Source: Butyricicoccus pullicaecorum
GTDB lineage: Bacteria; Bacillota; Clostridia; Oscillospirales; Butyricicoccaceae
Assembly (NCBI GenBank): GCA_018365995.1
Contig: JAGZIY010000006.1
Location: 1-64,000, forward strand
Reading direction: 5' to 3'
DNA: 64,000 nucleotides
Numbering within the stretch: position 1 is the stretch's first letter; each line of letters starts with the position of its first letter. The notes under the pieces were generated by a model. It made no database searches, was not told the origin of the DNA, and saw only the letters and a program-made list of their open reading frames with translations. Shown piece by piece: positions 58,301 to 64,000 of the stretch. The translations under genes and the position numbers were made by a program.

Positions 58301-60688
58301 ATGGCATTAGAGAATAAGTATCGTGTTCACGAAGTCGCAAAGGACTTTGGTGTAGGCAATAAGGAAGTTACAGATATTTTGACCCAGTATGCAAAAACAC
58401 CGAAAAATCATATGCAGGTGCTTGATGAGCATGAACTGAGTCTGATTTTTGAGGTTATGACGCAGGATAATCAGGTGGAAGCGCTGGAGGAAACTTTGCA
58501 GAGCCAGCAGCAGATCCGCAGTAAAAAGCTGACAGAATCCCGTCAGCAGGCAGCGGCACAGCGGCAGGAAACACAAAAGCAGCCTGAAACAAAACCGGTG
58601 AAGCCACAGCAGACATCTGGTGCTGCACAAGCCGAGCAAAAAACGGCAGAACGCAAAGAAGAAAAGCAGGTGCAGCAGCACAGTCGAGTCAAGCAGGTGC
58701 ACCGTATTGATACACGTACTGGCGGTGACGTCAATCTGGATAAGTATGACGAGCGTATTGACTCTCTGGTATCGGAAAAAGCAGAGCGTATGTCGTCTTC
58801 CAGCCAGAAGAAGCAGAAGCTTACCAAAAAGTCCGACCAGCGTGCAAAGCAGCAGGCTTCTGGCAAGCGCCGTCAGGAGGAACAGGAAAAAATGCGCCGC
58901 TTGCAGCGTCAGCAGCAACAGGCTGCTGCCAAAAAGGTGCAGCTTAAAGTTTCCATTCCGGATGAAATCAATGTTGGCGAGTTTGCACAGCGCATGAAGC
59001 GCACTGCGGCGGATATCATCAAGGAGTTGATGAAGCTGGGTGTCATGGCTTCCGTATCGGAGACTATTGATTTTGATACAGCGGCGCTGGTTGCAGAGGA
59101 GCTTGGCGCAAAGGTGGAAAAGGAAGTGCATGTCACCATTGAGGAGCGCCTCTTTGATGAGCATGAGGATAAGGAAGAGGAGCTTGTACCGCGTGATCCG
59201 GTTGTTGTTGTAATGGGTCACGTTGACCATGGTAAGACCTCTCTGCTCGATGCAATCCGTAAGACGAAAGTGACTGCGGGCGAGGCTGGCGGTATCACTC
59301 AGCATATCGGTGCATATCGCGTTGAGGTTGATGGCAAGCCAATCACCTTCCTCGACACTCCGGGGCATGCGGCGTTTACCTCTATGCGTGCGCGTGGTGC
59401 ACAGGTTACAGATATTGCAATTCTGGTTGTTGCGGCTGATGACGGCATTATGCCGCAGACCATTGAGGCAATCAACCATGCAAAGGCAGCCAATGTGCCG
59501 ATTATTGTGGCTGTTAATAAGATGGATAAGGAAAGCGCAAACCCAGATCGTGTCCTTCAGCAGCTGACCGAGTACGAGTTGGTACCAGAGGAATGGGGCG
59601 GTGAGACTATTGTCTGCAATATCTCTGCCAAGTTCGGTCAGGGTATCGAAAATCTGCTCGAAATGGTTCTGCTGACGGCAGAGGTTGCTGACCTGAAGGC
59701 AAATCCGAATCGTCAGGCAAAGGGTACTGTCATCGAGGCAAAACTCGACAAGGGCAGAGGACCAGTAGCAACCATTCTGGTGCAGAATGGTACCCTGCAT
59801 ACAGGTGACGTTGTGGTTGCAGGTACTGCAGTCGGTCGTGTACGTGCAATGACCGATGACGATGGCAGAAAAATTCAGGCAGCGGGACCTTCTGTACCTG
59901 TTGAAATCATTGGTTTGGGCGAGGTTCCGGGCGCCGGCGATATCTTCTATGCAGTTGATGACGAGCGCATGGCACGTGAACTGGTGGAACAGCGTAAGCA
60001 AAAGGAAAAGGACGAACGCAACAAGAACTTCCACAAGGTTACACTGGATAACCTGTTTGCGTCCATTCAAGAGGGCGAAATGAAGGAGCTGGGAATTATC
60101 GTCAAGGCAGACGTACAGGGCTCTGCCGAGGCTCTGCGCGCGTCCCTTGAAAAGCTGTCCAATGAGGAGGTTCGTGTCCGTGTGATTCATAGCGCAGTTG
60201 GTGCAATCAACGAATCAGATGTCATGTTGGCAGCAGCTTCTGGTGCGATCATTGTCGGATTTAATGTGCGTCCTGACCGTGTGGCAACCGAATCGGCGGC
60301 GGCACAGGGCGTGGATATGCGTATGTATCGTATCATCTATGACTGCATTGAGGAAATGGAGCAGGCAATGAAGGGCATGCTGGCACCAAAGTTCCGTGAA
60401 GCGGTTCTGGGACATGCAGAGGTGCGTACCACCTTCCGCGTTTCCGGTGTGGGTACGATTGCGGGCTGCTATGTTCAGGACGGTAAGATTCAGCGCTCTG
60501 CACAGGTTCGTATTGTGCGTGATGGCATTGTCATTCATGAGGGTATCTTGTCCTCACTCAAGCGTTTTAAGGATGATGTCAAGGAAGTTGCATCGGGCTA
60601 TGAGTGCGGCTGTGGCTTCGAAAACTTTAATGATATCAAGGAAGGCGACGTATTTGAAGCCTTTGTGATGGAAGAAATCAAGCAATAA
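58301..60688 (+). CDS. infB: Translation initiation factor IF-2
   Basis: The 795-residue GTPase places initiator tRNA on the 30S. The N-terminal domain (NKYRVHEVAKDFGVGNKEV) is followed by a Gln/Lys-rich low-complexity linker (about 70-200), a second IF2-N module (about 225-275), then the G domain: GHVDHGKTSLLDAI (P-loop), DTPGHAAF (G3), VNKMDKESANPD (G4), ISAKFGQG (G5). C-terminal domains 2-4 end with GYECGCGFENFNDI, which contacts fMet-tRNA. ATG 58301 lies 9 bases after GGAGG; the ATG at 58295 is too close. Confidence 0.96.
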   Translation: MALENKYRVHEVAKDFGVGNKEVTDILTQYAKTPKNHMQVLDEHELSLIFEVMTQDNQVEALEETLQSQQQIRSKKLTESRQQAAAQRQETQKQPETKPVKPQQTSGAAQAEQKTAERKEEKQVQQHSRVKQVHRIDTRTGGDVNLDKYDERIDSLVSEKAERMSSSSQKKQKLTKKSDQRAKQQASGKRRQEEQEKMRRLQRQQQQAAAKKVQLKVSIPDEINVGEFAQRMKRTAADIIKELMKLGVMASVSETIDFDTAALVAEELGAKVEKEVHVTIEERLFDEHEDKEEELVPRDPVVVVMGHVDHGKTSLLDAIRKTKVTAGEAGGITQHIGAYRVEVDGKPITFLDTPGHAAFTSMRARGAQVTDIAILVVAADDGIMPQTIEAINHAKAANVPIIVAVNKMDKESANPDRVLQQLTEYELVPEEWGGETIVCNISAKFGQGIENLLEMVLLTAEVADLKANPNRQAKGTVIEAKLDKGRGPVATILVQNGTLHTGDVVVAGTAVGRVRAMTDDDGRKIQAAGPSVPVEIIGLGEVPGAGDIFYAVDDERMARELVEQRKQKEKDERNKNFHKVTLDNLFASIQEGEMKELGIIVKADVQGSAEALRASLEKLSNEEVRVRVIHSAVGAINESDVMLAAASGAIIVGFNVRPDRVATESAAAQGVDMRMYRIIYDCIEEMEQAMKGMLAPKFREAVLGHAEVRTTFRVSGVGTIAGCYVQDGKIQRSAQVRIVRDGIVIHEGILSSLKRFKDDVKEVASGYECGCGFENFNDIKEGDVFEAFVMEEIKQ

Positions 60689-60768
60689 CAATATAATAGC
60701 GAGCGGTTTGATGGCGCTCGATACCCCAAATACCACGCATGTAAGTGGTTGTATTATGAACAGAAACA

Positions 60769-60795
60769 CAGGGGCGGGCAAATCGCCCGCCCCTG
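60769..60795 (+). terminator. Strong hairpin between infB and rbfA
   Basis: CAGGGGCGGGC-AAATC-GCCCGCCCCTG folds into an 11-pair stem but lacks a T-run, so it may be an mRNA 3' stabiliser or pause site rather than a full terminator. A second weaker stem (GAGCG/CGCTC) lies at about 60702-60720. Confidence 0.5.
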
Positions 60796-60827
60796 TCTGA
60801 TTATCCCAAAGGAGGGAATCATAAATT

Positions 60828-61205
60828 ATGGCAAATAATCGCATTGACCGTATTTCAGAAATGGTTGGGCGTGCGCTGGCAGAGGCAATCCGTTCGGTCA
60901 AAGATCCGCGTGTTTCCGATGCCTTCGTTTCGGTCACGCATTGTGAGGTGACCAATGACCTGCGATATGCAAAGGTCTATATCTCGGTCATGGGACCTGA
61001 CGCACAGGCAGCAGAGGTCATGAAGGGGCTCAAGTCTGCGGCAGGGTGGCTGCGCCGCGAGGTGGGACATGCTGTGCAGCTGCGTTATGCACCGGAACTT
61101 GTTTTTACGCTGGACCATTCGATTGAGAGCGGTGCGCATATCAATGATGTAATTAACCAGCTCGAGCGGGAAGGCAAGATGGGCATAGAGGAGAATGATG
61201 AATGA
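60828..61205 (+). CDS. rbfA: Ribosome-binding factor A
   Basis: The 125-residue KH-fold protein aids 16S processing and cold growth. Motifs: NRIDRISEMVGRALAEAIR, VTHCEVTNDLRYAKVYISVM, and the late RYAPELVFTLDHSIESGAHI. AAAGGAGG precedes the start. It overlaps the following gene by four bases. Confidence 0.95.
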   Translation: MANNRIDRISEMVGRALAEAIRSVKDPRVSDAFVSVTHCEVTNDLRYAKVYISVMGPDAQAAEVMKGLKSAAGWLRREVGHAVQLRYAPELVFTLDHSIESGAHINDVINQLEREGKMGIEENDE

Positions 61206-62167
61206 GTGAAATGATTGCGCGTGCAGCGCAGGCACTTCTGGCAGCGGACAACATTCTGATTTTGTCACATCGCCGTCCAGATGGGGATACCACAGGCTGT
61301 GCAGGTGCTTTGTGCCGCGGCTTGCGGCAGCTGGGCAAGACAGCCTATATCCTCCCAAATCCGGATTTGACGGCAAGGTATCAGCAGCTGCTCGAACCAT
61401 GCTATGCACCAGAAGGATTTACGCCGGCATGTGTTGTGACAACCGATATTGCCGATTATAGCCTGTTGACAGACAACGCCAAAGCATATCAGGACAGAAT
61501 CGATATTGTGATTGATCACCACCGCTCGAATGTAATGGAGGCACCGGTGCGCGTGGTACGAGAAACCGCCGGCGCAAATGGTGAGGTGGTTTTGGATGTT
61601 CTGGATGCGATGCAGGTCGTGCTCGACAAGGAAATTGCGACCTGTCTCTATGTAGCACTCTCGACGGACACGGGCTGCTTCCGGTATTCCAATACGACAC
61701 CGCACACGCTGCGTGCGGCTGCACGGTGTCTGGAGGCTGGTGTGGATGGCGGAGAGCTGAACCGCAAGCTGTTTGAGGTGAAAAGCTGGGCACGCTTCCA
61801 GATGGAGCGCATTGTGTTTGACACCATGCAGTTTTTGCGGGAGGGCAAGATTGCACTCGTTGTAATCCGACGACATGACATTGACCGTACAGGGGCGGAT
61901 ATGGACGATTTAGATTCTATCGCTTCCCTGACCCGTCAAATTGAGGGGGTACAGGTGGGCATTACCATTACGGAAAACAAGGACTTGACCTGTAAGGTTT
62001 CTGTACGCACGACCAAGGAAATAGATGCCTCTGCAATTTGTGCAAGGTGTGGCGGCGGCGGGCATCTGCGTGCGGCAGGTGCAACGCTGTCCTGTGAAGC
62101 AGACGAGGCGTGTGCGAGGATTTTGGAAGCTACAGAGCAGGTCTACGCAGAAAGTGAGCTTGTCTGA
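61202..62167 (+). CDS. DHH-family phosphoesterase (NrnA-like nanoRNase/pAp phosphatase)
   Basis: The 321-residue enzyme has the DHH domain (ILILSHRRPDGDTTGCAGAL; VTTDIADYSLL; DIVIDHHRSN; LSTDTGCFRYSN) and the DHHA1 domain with CARCGGGGHLRAAGATL. NrnA-type proteins degrade oligoribonucleotides and dephosphorylate pAp. The motif normally read as HxxPDGD is HRRPDGD here, as expected. It overlaps rbfA (ATGA) and abuts truB. Confidence 0.92.
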   Translation: MSEMIARAAQALLAADNILILSHRRPDGDTTGCAGALCRGLRQLGKTAYILPNPDLTARYQQLLEPCYAPEGFTPACVVTTDIADYSLLTDNAKAYQDRIDIVIDHHRSNVMEAPVRVVRETAGANGEVVLDVLDAMQVVLDKEIATCLYVALSTDTGCFRYSNTTPHTLRAAARCLEAGVDGGELNRKLFEVKSWARFQMERIVFDTMQFLREGKIALVVIRRHDIDRTGADMDDLDSIASLTRQIEGVQVGITITENKDLTCKVSVRTTKEIDASAICARCGGGGHLRAAGATLSCEADEACARILEATEQVYAESELV

Positions 62168-63079
62168 ATGGAAACAAGCGGTATTTTGATTTTTAATAAA
62201 CCGCCGGATTTTACCTCACATGATGTTGTAGCAAAGCTGCGCGGCATTTTACGCACCCGAAGGATTGGACATGGTGGTACGCTGGACCCGATGGCAACCG
62301 GCGTGCTGCCCATTTTTGTAGGGAGCGCAACGAAGGCAGCAGATTATGCGGCGGCACAGGATAAGGAATATCTTGCAGGCTTTACACTTGGGTTTGCAAC
62401 CGATACGCAGGATATCACGGGAAACATTACAGCGCGGTCCGAAAAGCGCGTGCAGATTGAACAGGTCAAAGCGGTCTTAGATAGTTTTCTGGGGGAGCAG
62501 CAGCAGATTCCGCCTATGTATTCTGCTGTAAAAATCGGTGGGCACAAGCTGTATGATTTGGCACGCAGGGGAAAAACAGTAGAGCGCCCAGCGCGTGCAA
62601 TTACGATTTTAGAGATTGCGCTTTGTGATTTTGATGAACAGACTCAGCGGGGAACTCTGCGCGTCGTATGCTCAAAGGGGACGTATGTACGCACAATCGT
62701 GCATGACTTGGGCGAACGATTGGGAACCTATGCTGTGATGCACGCGCTGACACGCATTCGCTCCGGCGTATATACCATGGAAGGGGCTTTATCTTTTGGA
62801 ATGATTGAAGCGGCACGAGATGCGGGCACGTTGGACAGGCTATTCCTTCCAACAGATACCCTATTTACTGCATATCCGGCGGTTACCATCAATGACGAGG
62901 GGAATGAGCGGGCACTGCGCGGCGCAACGGTATTTGACCGTCAAACAAGTGGGCTGGCGGGGTTTGCACCCAAGACGCTGTGTCGAGTTTACTACAACGG
63001 TGTATTTTGTATGCTGGGGCGTATTGACCAGCTGGACAAAGGCGGAAGTGGGCTGTTTGTCCATAAAAATTTCAGATAA
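62168..63079 (+). CDS. truB: tRNA pseudouridine(55) synthase
   Basis: The 303-residue enzyme makes pseudouridine 55 in tRNA. Motifs: GILIFNKPPDFTSHDVVAK, RRIGHGGTLDPMATGVLPIF (catalytic Asp), PPMYSAVKIGGHKLYDLAR, CSKGTYVRTIVHDLGERLG. The start directly follows the stop of the DHH gene (TGAATG) with GAAAGTGAG-type weak site. C-terminal PUA-like region present. Confidence 0.95.
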   Translation: METSGILIFNKPPDFTSHDVVAKLRGILRTRRIGHGGTLDPMATGVLPIFVGSATKAADYAAAQDKEYLAGFTLGFATDTQDITGNITARSEKRVQIEQVKAVLDSFLGEQQQIPPMYSAVKIGGHKLYDLARRGKTVERPARAITILEIALCDFDEQTQRGTLRVVCSKGTYVRTIVHDLGERLGTYAVMHALTRIRSGVYTMEGALSFGMIEAARDAGTLDRLFLPTDTLFTAYPAVTINDEGNERALRGATVFDRQTSGLAGFAPKTLCRVYYNGVFCMLGRIDQLDKGGSGLFVHKNFR

Positions 63080-63116
63080 ATAACAGGAAGCAAATGGCTT
63101 CGACTGGAGGTTCCAG

Positions 63117-64000
63117 ATGATATCACAGCATCAAAAACCGCGTGCAATTGCACTTGGCTATTTTGACGGCGTGCACATGGGACACCGTGCTCTGATGCAG
63201 CGCGCTGTACAGCGCGCGCAGGAAATCGGGGGGATTTCGGCGGTGTTTACCTTTGATAAGCATCCATCTTCAATTGTTACTGGTCAACAGATTCCGCTAT
63301 TGACCGCAGATGCGTACCGTCAAGATGAAATCAAGCAGCGCGGCGGTGTAGACGAGGTTATTTTCGGGCATTTCGACGAACTGCGTACAATGGATTGGCG
63401 CGACTTTATCCATGAATTGCTGATTGGAAAATTTCATGCGAAATATATTATCTCTGGGCACAATAACCGCTTTGGTTATATGGGACGTGGCACGCCGGAG
63501 GGAATGGCAGAGGAATGTGCAAAGGTTGGAGTGGGCTATGACTGTATCCCCGATGTCAAAGTTGGTGGTATCGTGGTGTCTTCCACTTATATTCGCCAGC
63601 TTATTTCTCTTGGAGATATGGAGCGCGTGTCAGAGTTTTTGGGTCATCCCTATACGATTACAGGGGTTGTCGCGCACGGGCGTAAGGTCGGGCGCACCTA
63701 TGGGGTGCCAACGGTGAATTTGCCGCTTCCTCCGGAAATGGCATTGCCGCCGTTTGGGGTCTATGCCTCCAGAGTCTGGGTAGGAGATCAGCAATATTTG
63801 GCAGCAACAAATATTGGTGTGAAACCGACTTTTGTCGATGCAGGTGCTCCAACGATTGAGCCGCATTTGCTGGATTTTTCAGGAGATCTGTATGGAAAGC
63901 TGATCCATGTGGAATTGCATCGGTTTTTACGACCGGAAAAAACATTTGACAGTGTGGAAGCACTGCATGCCGCGATTCAGGAGAATGTGCAGCAGACCCG
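63117..64000 (+). CDS. ribF: Bifunctional riboflavin kinase/FAD synthetase (partial)
   Basis: The gene runs off the right edge; 294 complete codons are visible. The N-terminal nucleotidyltransferase domain has ALGYFDGVHMGHRALM (ATP site), VFTFDKHPS and SGHNNRFGYMGRGTPE. SSTYIRQLISLGDMERVSEF leads to the riboflavin kinase domain with GRKVGRTYGVPTVNL and FGVYASRVWVG. It makes FMN and FAD. GGAGG lies 6 bases before ATG 63117. Usual position after truB. Confidence 0.94.
   Translation, partial: MISQHQKPRAIALGYFDGVHMGHRALMQRAVQRAQEIGGISAVFTFDKHPSSIVTGQQIPLLTADAYRQDEIKQRGGVDEVIFGHFDELRTMDWRDFIHELLIGKFHAKYIISGHNNRFGYMGRGTPEGMAEECAKVGVGYDCIPDVKVGGIVVSSTYIRQLISLGDMERVSEFLGHPYTITGVVAHGRKVGRTYGVPTVNLPLPPEMALPPFGVYASRVWVGDQQYLAATNIGVKPTFVDAGAPTIEPHLLDFSGDLYGKLIHVELHRFLRPEKTFDSVEALHAAIQENVQQT

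Noticed and set aside
58307..60190. A 627-codon minus-strand frame opposite infB
   Set aside because: Shadow of IF-2; the product has no recognisable domain or ribosome binding site.

Overview
The window looks like a stretch of chromosome from a spore-forming, low-to-mid GC Gram-positive bacterium of the class Clostridia, probably an Oscillospirales-like gut lineage; the genus cannot be fixed from the sequence alone. The pointers are SpoIIE, a YitT-family protein, type Z (zinc) S14, a zinc-LID adenylate kinase, a KOW-domain protein between map and infA, PadR/DUF1700/PspC genes, AGGAGG ribosome binding sites and frequent GTG/TTG starts. Nothing indicates a plasmid, phage or CRISPR locus, and no transposase was seen.

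Layout. 1-7000: two adjacent secreted proteins with copper-amine-oxidase-type N-domains (the first broken), an ArsC/Spx-like protein without cysteine, and a leftward PadR-DUF1700-membrane protein-PspC operon behind a perfect palindrome. 7000-16400: a rightward housekeeping run (ddl, murI, DUF1934, argS, S41 protease, a divergent MetH-like protein, prmA, rsmE, a membrane protein). 16540-16775: a tRNA-Met/Glu/Val operon with a consensus promoter. 16858-24907: yitT (leftward), spoIIE, a DedA protein, a dus-type dihydrouridine synthase, an ECF sigma/anti-sigma pair and an unrecognised coiled-coil protein. 25300-45511: the S10-spc-alpha ribosomal protein cluster, rpsJ to rplQ, with secY, adk, map, infA and rpoA. 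45511-55350: an AT-rich accessory region. 55386-64000: a DUF805 gene, then the rimP-nusA-ylxR-ylxQ-infB-rbfA-DHH-truB-ribF translation/RNA operon, cut off at the window end.

Two things stand out. First, the spc operon is split between rpsN (S14) and rpsH (S8) by about 3.7 kb of AT-rich accessory DNA coding for small secreted or membrane proteins. It is fenced off by a terminator after rpsN, with new promoters and an attenuator-like hairpin before rpsH. Second, the region after rplQ is built from repeated cassettes. An 83-base element occurs three times with at most two differences. It encodes a possible 8-codon peptide (MQLIIAQM), a perfect 9+9 inverted repeat overlapping its stop codon, and a promoter leading into an XRE-type regulator. 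The three regulator copies are in different states: reduced to a remnant, truncated before its membrane anchor, and intact. Each cassette is followed by different secreted proteins or lipoproteins, several of them decayed. This multi-copy peptide/hairpin/XRE/secreted-protein arrangement is the best candidate here for an undescribed system.

The conserved genes fit together as translation (ribosomal proteins, IF1, IF2, RimP, RbfA, ArgS, tRNAs), transcription (RpoA, NusA, sigma factors) and envelope functions (Ddl, MurI, SecY). The accessory genes are mostly exported, of unknown function, and show several independent signs of decay.
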